From Lepidurus packardi (Eukaryota > Arthropoda > Branchiopoda > Notostraca > Triopsidae): 64,000 nucleotides of DNA. Numbering within the stretch: position 1 is the stretch's first letter; every line of letters begins with the position of its first letter. Below, one piece after another: positions 1 through 13,965 of this stretch. The notes below the pieces were generated by a model that was not told where the DNA came from, did no database searches, and saw nothing but the letters and a program-made list of their open reading frames with translations. The position numbers and the translations under genes are program-made. The stretch lies in assembly GCA_023053545.1 (NCBI GenBank), contig JAKZAN010000004.1, forward strand, positions 10,974,001 to 11,038,000. The letters are read 5' to 3'.

Positions 1-3000
1 CAATCCTGTCAATAAAGTCGTGCGAATTTCTGACACAGACACGTCTAAAAATTCTGTTCCCCGTGGTAATGCATTCTTCTTTTCTCCTCTGGTAAAACAT
101 TTTGAGTTTTCGCCTGAAAAAGGAACACTGCAGTCGTACCCACGCCTGTGAACCACCATGAGCGCGCTTTTTGATGGAAGCTCCGCCTCTTCCGTTTTCT
201 CTGACAACGTTCGCAGCGCCAGTAACTGCACTTCGCATGGCCATGCTTGATTAACCAACGGTAGAAATGGCGTCAGTTTCAAATCCGGAAGCGTTACAAC
301 CCATTGACTGGAAGGATATGACAACTGCCACGCCCTTTGCACCGCCAAAAGACTCGGTTGGTTCGATTCTATATCCACATTCGGTTCTAGCAGCAGCCAG
401 AACTTGGTAGTCGTTGCTTTCGAGTCCATAACACCCTCGCCCAAGCCTCTGGCGTCGTCGTACATGGTTTTTCGATCTAAAACGCATTCTAAAGCCCCGT
501 CATAAAACCCCGTACATCCATGGGCTCTTCCGACGAGCAAAGAAAGTCTGCGAGTCCCATCTTGCAAGTAAATCATATCTGTTACAGGGTAATAATTCCC
601 CTCCACGCCCAGTGACTTTATAGTGACCCTTTTCTGCATTTGAAAACCGTTCTGGTCCGTGAAAACCACACCCTTGTTGTCCAAATCCGTTTGAAAACGA
701 ATGATCACGTCATTGCCCCGAAATTGGGGCATATTACTAAGATCCAATCTGTTCTCCATGTACACGCCTTCTTGCAGCGCTGGGTCGTGGTAAATAATAG
801 TGGAATGCACGAAACTATGACCAACTAATACTGATACTTCCGATGCTACCCGACCACTCGTGATGTAAATCTGCGTGAGTTGATCTTTAAAAGCTTTCCA
901 GTCAGGTTCAGATCGTCCGGTATCCGTCATAAACAAATAGGCGCCGCTGTGGTACGGAGCGGTAGTGTACGCGCCAAACTGCAAGTGACAGCGCGTCTTT
1001 TGGCCCCCTGTACGCTGCCAACTCTTCAAGAGACCGGATTTCCCGTCCACTAGCAGCTTAACTGCAGAATTCTGCAACAAAATATCTCCTACTGGCAATT
1101 TGGCAGTGTTGAACGGCAATTTCCCATGCATGTCACTACACAAGGGGCAGTAGACGTTAGTTAAGCTTAAGTTTCTTCCGCTAGGTGTCTCTGGAAGCGT
1201 TCGGATAAGGAATGTAGAGATAGATAGTGGGGCTAAATGCGCTACAAAGACTAATTCAAAACAGTCTTCGGAATATTGTAGAAAGGAGGTAGATTCTGAG
1301 GAAGATTTGGCAAGGAACCAAATGGGATTTACTTGGAAAGTTACTGGTTGGCTCTGGGGGTTCAGAACTTGTAGAAAAGGGGCAGAGACACGAGTTTTTA
1401 CCACTTCTGTCCGCCAGTGAGGGTCTGGATTGTATAAAACAAGGCTTTGTTCGGAATCTCCTGAGTTTGAAACTTCATCCTGTCCAAAATTACGCTCCAA
1501 AGAAATAGATAGTTTACTAGGCGTATCTTCGTATTTGGCGCGTTCCGAGTCGGCAAAGAGTAAAGAAGAATTCGTGAATGAAGAAAGGAGCAGCGAAGCG
1601 CAACGACTTTGTAGTTTTTCGACGTTTTGCAGAGAGGTAAAAAGACGCTGGCCATAATCGTGCATGACGTGCGCTTTGGAAGTACCAGTAATGGCGTCAT
1701 GGTGCATAAACAACCCCAAATTTCGTCTAGCCGTCACCAATTGCTCGTAATTATGGTCCAGTACTCGGCGCCAACGTTCTGCTATACTATTCCGCTGCCG
1801 AATGTGTGCTGTTGTTAAACTGTATATGATTTCGGTAGCTCGCAAGGCAGATTCCACTTCCCGAGCCAGTTGCTTAAAAAGAGGGCGGGTACTAAAGTAT
1901 CCCGTCCAATAGGCAGCCCTTCCTTCGTTGAAGACATCGGCATATGGAAAGAAATCGCCAGAAAGTACCGGGAATCGATCCAGAGACCCGTGAGCCTTAA
2001 TTTCGTCAAAGTATTGACTCAAGGTACCGAACTGCATTTGGGTCTGGTACCGATCAGGATGAGCATTAATGTAATCGAACATTTTCTGGTAGTTCTGGTA
2101 CTGCTGGGTCCACTCTATAGCGTACGAGTACCGAAAATCATCGCCTAAGGGTACCAGAAGGGCGTGGTTATCTGCCGGGTACAGAGTACTGGTCTTTCGG
2201 TACTGCTCTAGCAGTAGCTCAGCTTTGGCTTGAACGTTGAAGTCGTCTATAGGAACGGTCCGTGCTCGGTCCGCGTTGTACTCTCCCGGTATCTTCCGGA
2301 AATCGAACTCGTCGCACACCATGACGTGCGGGCCGCATGTGTGGCGAATGGGATACACTTCATAGGGTAGATGGTGGGTCAAGATATCGTCGCTGCCTGT
2401 CGGATCAAAGCGCTGTCGCCAGCGGAAGTCCCCTGCACGAGCCCAACCTAACCGCGGTTTCCAAGCGTAGTGAATTCGCTGAATAATCGTGTTTTCTAAT
2501 CCAGATTTCTTTAACAAATACGGGGCGGTGGCACCATGACCAAAAGGATCTACCGACCAGGCTGACTTAGGCTTAACTTTGAACCTGGACCACACCCACT
2601 GATGTCCTGTTGAGTGGCAATACAGCTAATAAGGGGATGTTATTTACAAATAGAGACAAAATTTACAAATAGAGAAAAAAGTACTGGTTTTAGAGCAGTG
2701 GAACAAAGGAGACGTCGGAGGGAAACACGGAGGGTATTTTAAGAATACATGAACTTTTTGGGTGAATCGCTGCTGGAAAGAAAGGAATCATTACCTTCAA
2801 TCATCTGGTCCAACATACTATAGAGATGGGGGCTGGCTTCATCCGTCATGACCCACGTCCCGGATGTCAGTTCGAGACGTCCATTTTGGATCAGATTCCG
2901 TAGAATGGAGCGTTTATGGGGGTTGGCCCTATGGGGAATCCAATTTCATAGTCATAACCATGTCATAACTTCTATTTGGGGGGGATGGGGGATGTACATA

Positions 3001-4349
3001 GGAGAGGATAGACTGGGGATTCTTTCTTTTTTCTTGTTTTATTTCTACCATTGGTACCACCGAGCTAGGAAAACGACTTCAGTCCAAATAAACGTCATGT
3101 TCGGCAAAAGTGGCAGCTGTTCCACAAGATTATCCAGGATTTGGTTGACGGAATTGGTTGCGTACTCTTCAAAGGTGGATAACCAACCAGGATCTGCGTG
3201 AGAGTGCGGCATAACAAAAATCTTAAAAAAAATAGAAAAAAAACAAACTATTATTAGCTTTTACTAAACATAGCGAGCTTCAAAAGTGAGGGGGAACCTT
3301 TAGAGGGCGTGGCGACTGAGTGAAATTCTTCTGCAGATCCATATAACGAATCTCAAACTTGTGGTCGAAAAACTCACGGCGAGACATCCACGCAGGCTAA
3401 AATTGTATGACAAATGACAGATTTCCTGATTAAAGTGCAAAGAATTGTTTTAAATTTCAAAAGGTTAACTTAAGCTAAAAGACTAAAGTAATATGAACAT
3501 GACACATGAGCATGAAACTCAATTACGTGTAGCCGCAGGCTGTCGAACATTAGCTTGGCTGTGATATTAAAAAAAGATGGAACAGAAAGTCCTTACGGGG
3601 TTTTAATAAAGTCTTTTAATCTTTGCTTTACTGCGACTAAAATATACGTTTTTTATTGGATTCTTTCGCTTAAAAGCGCTGAAATCCTTAGTTCAAAAGG
3701 AATAAAAGAATAAAACAAATACAGATAGATGAGAAATGCCCGCATTAAACTAGAACTGATGGAAACCAATGAAAGCTGATATGCGAAATTATCATGCAAT
3801 TCGTAGGAAAATTGACTAATTTAGTAAGTAGTATCTGCGATTACTTAAAGCTATATATTACTAAAATTAAGCTATATTTCATAATTATATTATAATATAT
3901 AATACACAAGTAGGTAATCATAATACCTATATCAATGTGTACATTTAAGCCTTCATAATTTTCATAATTTAAGCCTTCATAATTCTTGCATTAAGTAACT
4001 ATTACACACCTAGTAACCTTCAAGCTTAAAGTATTAATGTAAAATAATTATATGTACAGAATGTCAGGAATTTGCTCACTTGGAAATCCAATTTCTGGAA
4101 CTCATTTTCGGTAAGAAAATCCGCATGAGCTTGCGGAATATTCGGACATGCAGAAGTGGGAGCGGAAAGAGCACTTTGGGGTTCATAATCCGCTAGGTTG
4201 AGTTGCCATTGACCCGGATTATTTGCAACGTGACGTGCATTGAGGAAATTCAGTAAGAAGAGTGTTACGACCGCGAAACTGCACGCAAACAAAAACAGGC
4301 GAGCATGACGTACCATTCGGCAACGAGGAAAAAGGCACATGTTTTTCAA
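1..4349 (-). CDS. MAN2A: Golgi alpha-mannosidase II (GH38), 3' end cut by window
   Basis: Family role: a Golgi type II membrane glycosidase that trims two mannoses from GlcNAcMan5 during N-glycan maturation. Exons read on the minus strand: 4349-4080, 3396-3298, 3221-3049, 2928-2795 and 2606 to beyond base 1. Phases agree at every junction. The N-terminus has a short basic tail and a hydrophobic anchor (LFLFACSFAVVTLFLLNF), then a stem. The catalytic domain follows: HSHADPGW (zinc ligands), FIWTEVVFLARWY, SVDPFGHG (nucleophile Asp), HTCGPHV and HHDAITGTSKAH. The downstream beta domains run to the window edge, including YLQDGTRRLSLLVGRAHG and ARGLGEGVMDS. Two Met codons are possible (4349, or MVRHARLF a little later); the first was kept. 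The C-terminal end is missing. The ER/cytosolic MAN2C and lysosomal MAN2B are less likely because of the membrane anchor and the CGPxxxxCDEFDF-like segment. Confidence 0.93.
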
Positions 4350-6690
4350 CGCTCTTGTTCCGCTTAACTATATTCTTTTACACACCTGTACACACAGAGA
4401 AAATAAATTTAAATTAATGCATAATTAGTACTCCGCATCAAACAAACGTACGCCCGCTCCTGAACGGGAAGAAATAATCCGAGGAAACGTTCGGTCTCAG
4501 GTGTAAGAACTAAATGGAGCATATGGTAAGTCAATTCTTTACGTTCTACACTAGGACAATTATATATTTACAACTGACAAAAAGATTTTTTTAATTGTCT
4601 TCTACTTTCCTTCCTTTGACGATCAACTTTCCTATTCCGGTCATTGACATTCAGGTGAAAACAATAAAGCAGTCAAACTGTTATCTTACTAATTTTTTCT
4701 GTATTGTTTTCGAGGCTTCAACGCATAACTCAATAGTTCATAGATTGGTAATAAGCTAAAACACTAAATGAAAAATGGCAGGGGGTGGGGGATAAACAAA
4801 ATGTATGAAATACATGTCTACGACTTCACTCATTGACTTTCGTACCTCCTGACCCACTTATGGCCGGTAATCTAAATAGAAAAGAGCCCCCGAGGGAAAA
4901 GGATAGCTCCTTTGTGGCTTTTACTGCCTGAAGCTAACACCATGTTTATTTACCTTTCTCGCTTAGAATAAAAAGTTTGATAACTTTTTCCTTATCCCCA
5001 AAAGTTAAGGAACTTGGCGGTTATCGATCAAACAAGAGCACCCTAACGCTCCCGCATTCGAACACAGTAAAGCTTCATTCACTTTCGGAGGTTTAAAATG
5101 TAAGGTTTCAATCAGCACGTCATCGTATGGTTAAAATGCCCACACGTTTTCTAATCGGCGATCCCCGCTTTGCATGAACTGCTGGTTCAAGAGCTTTGGT
5201 GCAGGTTCTCGTTCAAGAGGCTGTACCAGCACGACTGGTCCCTCGGTAGCTCGACTCCAGCGTTTTGGGCTTTTTTAGTCTGTTCCAATTCGGTTATCCA
5301 TTTTGTATCTATGATGCATCCCGCATGTCGGCATGTGGGTCCATCCGAGTTTCTAATAACCAGCACAAGGCGTGGTTGCGCACCGTTTCCTCGCATTCTT
5401 TATCGACTGTTCAAATAAAAAAGCGGAAACTAGTGAAAAATGGCAAGGGGTTGGGGGATAAAAAAATTTACGAAACACTCGAGGTACCAAGTGTTAAATA
5501 AATCACTCACTCCGGAATAGGAAATGAGCGACGAGGGGGATATTTTTTATTTTCTTCCATTTTCTTGGCATGCGAGATAAGGAATCAAAGGTGTCCAAAG
5601 TAAATGGTGACGCCCTTCGGACTAGGACGTGGTTTCGCGAATGACTATTGTTATGTTTTCCTTTTCCTTTTTTATTGAAGAAGGTTAGGGAAATGAAACG
5701 TAAAAGTCAATACTTGGAGAAGGCGCCATCAATCAAGTCATGTCTATAGAGTTTCGATGGCTCTTTTTCTGATGGTCGTTATTCCTTGGGAATAGGGGAG
5801 GATGGTACCCATCAATCCGAGACACGAAATGTGATTCCGATACGATATAAATAGGAGCGAGTGGGTGCGAAATCCGATTTCCTATAAATGGGTGACATCA
5901 AAGGGACAGAGCAATAAGAACAGATTAGAATGAAATGGGACTCCTGTTCGTGCAGCAAGCAAAGATAAATAGCATGTAAAGACGGTTATCAGTCTTGATT
6001 CAAGCGTTCGCTTGTAACATTACAAAAAAAACTAACTTTAAATTATAAATGTAACTATAACGGGTACTTCGTAAGATTGTTAAGTACAATCGCTGTATAG
6101 ATCACTGCCACAGGGGTACTTGCTGTTAAAGAACGTAACTACTGCAAGTGGCATCGCTAAGAGTAATTAGTACCCTAAAACGGATTTCACCGACTTACAT
6201 TGATTACATAACAATTAGTAATCATTATGATATAGTAATTATTTACTTATGTAAGCTATAGTAGCCATTAATTACTATAGCTTACATAAGTAAAATCCGA
6301 TACAAGATTCAACAAAGAAATGCGGGAATTTAGAATTTCAACGTAGTTACCGTCATCCACATCGCTATAAACACGCAAGATTGCAAGTTGCTAGGAAAAT
6401 GAAACTGGAGCGTAAGTATTAGCACCTTTATAACTTCAATTTACTAGTTTTTAGAACGTTACTCTCGAATATCTATTATTATTTAGATGAACGTGTTCTA
6501 ATACACAAAATTCACTATTTTTTAAGCTTAAAACCAATGACTGTCAAAACCGAAAACGCCGCGAATGTCGGCTTTAGAAAGCTTTTCATAGCCTGTGTTA
6601 GATGGCGAGAAGACCTGCCTTGTTTATATAATAATTATTTATTAGTTTGCTAAAACATTTCCGTTCGCTATCGCCAAATTATCGCCAAAA
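4350..6690. other. Divergent intergenic region, mannosidase II / LYPLA
   Basis: About 2.3 kb between two divergent genes, so it should hold both promoters. No convincing ORF: the short open frames near 5.2-5.5 kb overlap on both strands and match nothing. A loosely repeated segment (gaaaaatggcaggggg...ggggataaa) occurs near 4768 and again near 5433. A perfect hairpin lies at 6243-6293 and is listed separately. The rest is AT-rich with no recognised element. Confidence 0.6.
6243..6293. repeat. Perfect 21-bp inverted repeat (hairpin)
   Basis: Left arm 6243-6263 and right arm 6273-6293 are exact reverse complements around a 9-base loop. The arm reads ttacttatgtaagctatagt plus one more base. It sits about 400 bp upstream of the LYPLA start. 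It could be the remains of a small inverted-repeat element or a structured regulatory site. No transcript evidence is visible. Confidence 0.9.
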
Positions 6691-7678
<988 letters not shown>

Positions 7679-8143
7679 TACGGGCTTCTCAGAAGCCAAC
7701 AAAAACCATGCAATCCAACGTCAATTTTTGGCCCAGTCTTTTATCTCGCCTCCCTCCCCCTCCCCCGTTTCTTGTGGTTAAAGTAGTGAGGTCAGTTTTG
7801 GTCCCTTTCTCGGTGTAATCATGAAACAATATAAACACTGTTGGATGGAACTTCACTACTCTTAAGCATTCCGTGAAATAAAGCTACTTTGTCTTTGTTT
7901 TTATCAAAAATGGAAGCAACGACACTCGCAGTACAAAGAACAAGGTCTAGCATTAATCCAGAAAGTTTCCCCAATTCATTAGTAGTAACAAGCATTAGTA
8001 CTAACAAGCATCAAAGTTCCGTCCATGGGTTCAGGGTACAAGGTTTCAAGGATCCGGGTTTCACCCACGACAACGACTGGGCAGATTGCTACGGAAATGA
8101 ACAGAAATGGTGAGTTTACAAGAACTATGCTTTGAATTAATAA

Positions 8144-9332
8144 TCATACTTTGGAACTCTGGATAGATTTCTGAACGGGGCCATGTAACGCTGGACTAAA
8201 GGCCGAAAACCGTAAGAAATGTGGATCGTCATTCCGGGCCTCATATAGGGCTCGTTTACATAGTGCTATGGAGCTGATGACTTTCGTCTGAAAGGATGAC
8301 CTGTCTTGGGTGTACCTTTACGCCAGAAAAGAAACAGAAAGCATAAGATAAAGCAAAATTTTCAAACAGGAATACTTTACATGGTGGCGGCCTCGAAATT
8401 GAAGGGTTTGGACACGTCAATGGTAAGAAAGGAACGTTTCATGTGGCGCAGGATCTGCCATATTCGGTTTTCTTGGCTCCAAACTGGAAAGTGTGCTGCG
8501 GTGTCCAGTTCGCCAGTTAAAGGGTGAATTTGAGGGTGAAAGATCGGCGGGTTAAACGTCACTTTCTAGTTAATAATTACGATTACGATTAATAACGATT
8601 ACTTTATTGGAAAACTATTTATTTGATTGGAAAACTAAGTTTGGAAATTTGGAGAAAACTTACGTACTGGACAAGTTCCTTCTGGGTAGGTTTCTTCAAT
8701 GAACATATCGAAGCGAAAAGCTCCGCCTTCGTAAAGTCCTTGCTTAACAAAAAACACTCCAAACCAATGTGTTGGAGCGCTGAAAGAAGGTATTACGAAT
8801 ATGTCGCGTAGCGACTTCTGTTCTTGGACCAAGTTACTGGAATAAATTCAAAATTTGAGTCAGATTGTGAAATCGAAATTGAAATTTCTTATGGATTACT
8901 ATTCTGCCATGATGCTGTACTCAAGGAATACAGGACTGAATCGCTGTCTAACTTTTTCGGAGGGTGGTTCATCCTTCTTGGGTCGGGAAGTCCGGGCAGG
9001 AGGGGGACTGGCGAACGTGGCACTGGGGGTGGTGATTTCTTTGAAGGGTAGTTGGCGACGAAAAGATCCAGTTTTGGAAGGCGTTCTTACGAAGTTGTTG
9101 GACGGGGGCGTTCGGGGCTCATAAGCCAGCTCATCTCGCATAAACTATAAATATAACAAGCCAAAAGTAACGGTAAACGAATATAGACAAATTAATAATC
9201 GAGAAGCGAAGCAATGGGATACGGTTTTATTTCATGACACGAACAAAGGAATAGAAATAGAATAAGAAACTATTGAAAATTGAAATTGAGCGTTAGATTT
9301 ACCTGAGATTCACGTGGTATGGCGAATTCCAT
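8144..9332 (-). CDS. AKTIP: AKTIP / Fused toes homolog (E2-like, non-catalytic)
   Basis: A ubiquitin-conjugating-enzyme variant which, in animals, joins Hook proteins and FHIP in the FHF complex that links endosomes to dynein. Exons (minus): 9332-9303, 9144-8900, 8836-8664, 8561-8381, 8315-8144, giving 266 aa (human AKTIP is about 290). The N-terminal part is disordered and Pro/Ser-rich. Conserved blocks follow: FLEYSIMAEYNLV, WFGVFFVKQGLYEGGAFRF, TYPEGTCPVLTFNPPIFHP, HPLTGELD, IWQILRHMKRSFLTID, FNFEAATMYTQD and a C-terminal block ending in SSKV. Where a true E2 has its active Cys there is GELDTAAHF and no Cys, as expected for the family. The first 30-nt exon (MEFAIPRESQ) is inferred from a good donor at 9303; translation could instead start at the Met near 9141. 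It lies downstream of L(3)mbt on the same strand, 302 bp apart. Confidence 0.9.
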
Positions 9333-9634
9333 TCTTGTAGATCAAACTACTCAGCACCTAGGAAAACAAGGCCAACACACCCAAATACATGCCACAAGGG
9401 CACACGATCCGCTTTGTTTTCGGGATCAGCTGATCGACAGCCATCTTGGCTGGGACTTAAGCCTAAGGGGTTGTTCCTCCTTATTTCTGATTGGTCAGCC
9501 GTTTATCCCAGGACTGAAAACGAATATTTAAGCGTTTATTAGAAAGAATAGTCAGGAGTACACAATTTAATGAAACAAACACGATGTACTTCTTGCTTAG
9601 CAAAATTAACACATGACAATCATTAAGAAATGGA

Positions 9635-12600
9635 TTAAGCATCTTCCAAATGCTGCTGAACCAATGCTAAAATGGCATTGTAAATTTTGACAGCTGGGCC
9701 AAGCTTCATATGGATCAGGTCTACCAAATCGTTTTGGTTCATTAACAAGAACGCAGCTCCATCAATTCTCTGCAATTCCCAGACCAAAGGTAATACAAGA
9801 ACAAGAACAAAATGAAATACAAGAACAAAAGAACTCGAAGGGATGAAGCCGTGAATTACCTGCTCGACGAAGGCTTCTGCTGTTTGATTATCGCATCCAC
9901 AGCATCGTCTTACGTACTCCGCCACCTGGGCAGGCTCCCAGTGTCGTACTTGCTCTCTTTTGACTTCTTCTGTGAAAACTTTGACATGGGCAGACCAACT
10001 AAAAGGGGTCACCACGTTCGGATTAGGTATCGGAGGCAAACTGTACACAGACGATTGAATTGCAGTTGGATTCGGCGCTGTAACAATACTGGAAAGAGGC
10101 GGGGGAGTGAGCGAAGTTGCTATTGAGCAGGCTACGCTCCCAGACGGTGGCGGCGTTGGGCTTGGTGGCGGAGTAGGACTCACCGGTCTCCTTTCATCCC
10201 AAAACGACTTTTTCCTACAAAAAAAATCCAAGTATTTGTCCCGGAATTTCAAAATATTGCACGAAAATTCAAACTTACACTTGAACTTTGACTTCTGCTT
10301 CCATCCAGTCGCTTGGGGGCGGTATCAAGCCGTCATTATTGGCCAAACTCACCACACTGAGTCTATCTAAGGGCGTAAAATCCTTCTTGACGTTGCAGCT
10401 GGCGTAGGGGCAGTGCTGAGCTGAAAAATGCGTTGAATAGAGCATGTACTGGGCGTGTCCCAGTCCTAGGCAGCCCGGTATAGGACAAGATTCGCCTTCC
10501 TCATCCATCGCAGCTGGTGGAGCCACGCCTACTAGTTTGAAACGAACAGGATGAACTCAGAATGAACTCAGAATCAACAGAATCAATTTATTTCTAATCA
10601 AAAAGAACCTTCGCTGCGAGGGGGTTGCAAGGGATGATCCGTTTTCTGGGCCCAACCAGGTGGATGGATATCCGGGCTATCTTCGTCGCACCAGAAATCC
10701 AACTCTGCGTTCCACCCATCCAAATGTAGCTTAACTCGATGACTTCGGACTGCTGCCACAGATGCCACACGTAATAATACTGGATTCCGGGGATCCATGA
10801 CTTCCAACTTCATCCCAGTCTTGAATCCCATAGGTGGGCGTGGCCTAAACGCCTTAAGGGGCACAGCGGTGCTGCCTGATTTGTCCAAATAACTTTCCCA
10901 GTCAAACTTCTCTTTGGGGTTAAAATCTATCAAAGACCCATAAATCATATACAAGCTTATCTATGTTTAATATACTCTAAAGCTTTTACCACAGGGAGCA
11001 GTTAGTGGGCGTTCACGAGATTCGCAATACCCAACTGCATGGGTATAAGGGCTCGTGGGATCAGCCCAGTAGTCGTATTGTTCATCCCATGAGTCGAAAT
11101 GGACTAAAAACTTGTCTGGAGACAAGACGTTAGCCACAGACGCTACACAAATCAAAGATGAGTTTTTCTTGTCCACAGCTTCCAGTTTCATTCCTCTTTC
11201 AAAGCCACAAGGTGCGTCACCCTGTCACAAACATCGATTTTAAGGTGAAATAGAAAATAAAAAAAAAAAATAAGGGAAATTCTAAAAGAAAGTTGTTTTT
11301 TTTTTACAGAAACTTCAATTATTGCAAAGGCGTCTTCGGGTGCGGGTTGGGCGTTGGTGTATTTGAGATATGCCTCCCAATTAAAGGATGGGAATCCTTT
11401 GGGCGGTTGGAGTGTTTGTCTGTTCTTTTCGCACCAGCCGGGTGGGAAAAGCGTCCAGGAGTTGGCATTAGCCCAAAAATCGTAACCGGAAGAGTAGCCG
11501 TCAAAATGCAATCGTATCCGGTAACCTTAGCCAAAGATTTGGTTACAGATGTGCTTTTTACTACTTAATCGAAGTACCGATGACTTGGACGACTGAAAGA
11601 ACGCAGAATAAAGACTGGTGTTCCGGGTCAATGCCTTCTAACTTCATGCCGACCTCGAAGGGATTACTGCGTGCTGGAAAAGCGTCAAGAAACAGCTTTT
11701 CAGGGGCGCCAAAGGATTTGGTTTGTTCCAGATACTTGGGCCATGAGAAGGAGCAGCTTTTCCCATCCGCGATGCTAACACTCTACAAGGCAAATCGAGT
11801 TTGGATCAAAGGAACTCTGGGTGTTGGTATAGTTCTGGACTTACTTTAGAAGGGGTTATAGGGCATGGGGGTAACATGATTGGTATCAGGGGTTTTTCGT
11901 CTTGGTCGTCGCAATCAGTCACAAATTTGGCGGAAATAGCTTTCTTGTTTTTACGTTTTCGCTTCTTGCCTTTATGTTCAAGTTCTTCGAGGCTGGGTTG
12001 GAGTTGAGGAGAAGTGATGGGGGAATGGGCAGCGTCAGACGACGCAGGAAGCTCTGGTTCCAGCGAAGGCGGCTGATGGTCTTTGGCGCAGGCCACTGAG
12101 CAATAGTTGGGGCTATGGAAATGGGCGGAGAAGCCGTAGCAACTGCAGTTCAGACACCGAGAGACTTCTTCCTCGTTGATCGAGACTTCAGGTAGATTTA
12201 CGACTGCAGATGAAACGAAAGAAGCATTCTAAGATGTGTTAGATCTTTGAATTAAGACTAGTACCTTTATTAGGAGGTAAAACGAACCCACCATCGTCAG
12301 CAATCTCTAAGAGCCCAAAATCGTTGACTTTAAACTTAAACAAAAGAGATTAGAATGAATGAATCGGAAGGCGAATGAGAGTACTTTGAAACTGCTTCCA
12401 GGTAACGTGCCAATATTATCTTTCCATTGCAAATTGTTTAGTTGGGTGTATTGCGGTTTGCTTTCTCCTTCAGACATGCTTTGCAGGTCTTCTTCTGGAG
12501 GGTCGGGTCGAATCTAATTGTATATATTTTTGGTATTAAAAGACATCACTTCTATGAAAGACGAAGCGCGAGTATTGTCAAACTGACTCAACTAGGAATG

Positions 12601-13111
12601 ATCTTAATAGTTAAGGAATTGATGAATTCTTACCTTGAATCTGAGTTTAGGAATGGGTTGGGGAGTGTTTGGCATGGAGGTTATTCTCTGACCTTCTGTT
12701 TCTGCTATACAATGCGTCATCGCGGGGACCTAACAACACAAGTAAGATAGATGAGCGACCAGCGTTTAAACACAATTAGATTTTACATCTGGAAGTTAAT
12801 TATGTTGCTCTTGCAATTATGCTATCGAATTTCTAGCGAACTCCGTATTATCTCTCCACCCCGAAACGGAATAACTAGTCACGTGACTGATTCCCCTATC
12901 CTTCTAAGCCGGCCTACTTTCTTCTAAATGTGTGACTCGCGAGCACAGATTTAAAAGTGAAGGGTTAAATACTCGTGATGGTTCTTAGGTATATACTTAT
13001 TTGCAAAAAGCTTGATGTTCACAACTTACCTGGTTGCGAGAAATTCGGTTCAGAAATACGGGTTAAAATACCCGCACTAACTATCGTCTCAACTCCAACA
13101 TCTTTAGCCAT
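9635..13111 (-). CDS. L3MBTL: Lethal(3) malignant brain tumor-type MBT chromatin protein
   Basis: Nuclear repressor that binds mono- and dimethyl-lysine histone tails and compacts chromatin. Twelve exons give 807 aa: 13111-13030, 12704-12634, 12513-12385, 12334-12265, 12203-11845, 11782-11578, 11525-11308, 11221-10990, 10926-10609, 10528-10279, 10214-9860, 9769-9635. Domains in order: an FCS-like zinc finger (CLNCSCYGFSAHFHSPNYCS), an acidic/basic linker, three MBT repeats, a C2HC finger (CPIPGCLGLGH...CPYASC), a Pro-rich linker and a C-terminal SAM domain (HWEPAQVAEYVRRCCG...KLGPAVKIYNAI). MBT2 keeps the aromatic-cage residues in HFDSWDEQYDYW and the Asp in LEAVDKKN. The order matches fly L(3)mbt and vertebrate L3MBTL1/3/4, not Sfmbt (four MBTs) or Scm (two). 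The first exon is inferred from phase. If the junction at 12704 is wrong, translation could start at the Met at 12720. Confidence 0.93.
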
Positions 13112-13965
13112 ATCGATACCGTCTGAACGTGGGTGCAGGTAAAATGCGAAGCGCGAAATACAAAACTCGATATTTTACATGCGAAGCGCATAGCGAGAAA
13201 AACTGCGGAAAAAATGGCATAACGATTTATTGGATCGTATGTCATTCTTTATTGTTTAATAATGTACATTTAAGGTTAAGTCTTATAATATGAGCGTATG
13301 GAACATTGCATTACTAAGTCTGTCACTAACACATAACTCTGGCAAGATTCAATCAAGACTGAATCCGGATGGTTATATATTTCGAAGGTGTTTATGGGTT
13401 AGGAGGAAAGGTAATTAGTTCTTGAAAGTTCTTGCTACACTACAAGTCTGACAATGCCAAATGCTGAAAGATTCTAGGGTGAAGATGACAGCAATAACAC
13501 AGAAATAGAACAGTTTTTCGCTGTACTATATCAAAAGGCTTCTTTCTTATAGACTAAATTATTTAAATCTATTTAAGTATTAAAAAAGTTAGTTATTTAA
13601 GTTATAAGTATTTAAAATCATGTTCGAATTTGGAACCGTTTGATTCGCGAATAGAACCTCGAATGATAAAAAGGGAAAGTAGACAGCGAACCGAAACACG
13701 TTTCTGTCAAAAGTATTCCAACGAGCGAACGGAAAAGACGTTTTTTGGTGCTTGGAGGGTTTTTATTGTTTTGAAGTGTTTTTTCCACCCCAATCGGATT
13801 AACTTGTTACCCGCCGAGTGCCTTTTAGTCTTAATATTGTACCTTATCAAGATTTCCCCGTTTATATGTAAAATGTGTTCATCAAGGGACGTTTTTCCCA
13901 GGTGGTTAAGTTGAAATTTTTACAGTGCGCGACCTTCCACTTCTTGGTTGGACCTCTGAAACACC
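13112..13965. promoter_or_regulatory. Divergent promoter region, L(3)mbt / katanin p80
   Basis: 854 bp separate the two start codons, which point away from each other, so both promoters should lie here. The sequence is AT-rich. A run with ATTTAAGT-like repeats lies near 13555-13620. The open frame at 13630-13914 matches nothing and was not called. No TATA box or clear core element could be assigned. Confidence 0.5.

Noticed and set aside
7889-8113. Plus-strand frame of 74 aa after LYPLA
   Set aside because: It overlaps the expected LYPLA 3' region past the poly(A) signal, has no signal peptide or motif, and lies against the convergent AKTIP 3' end.
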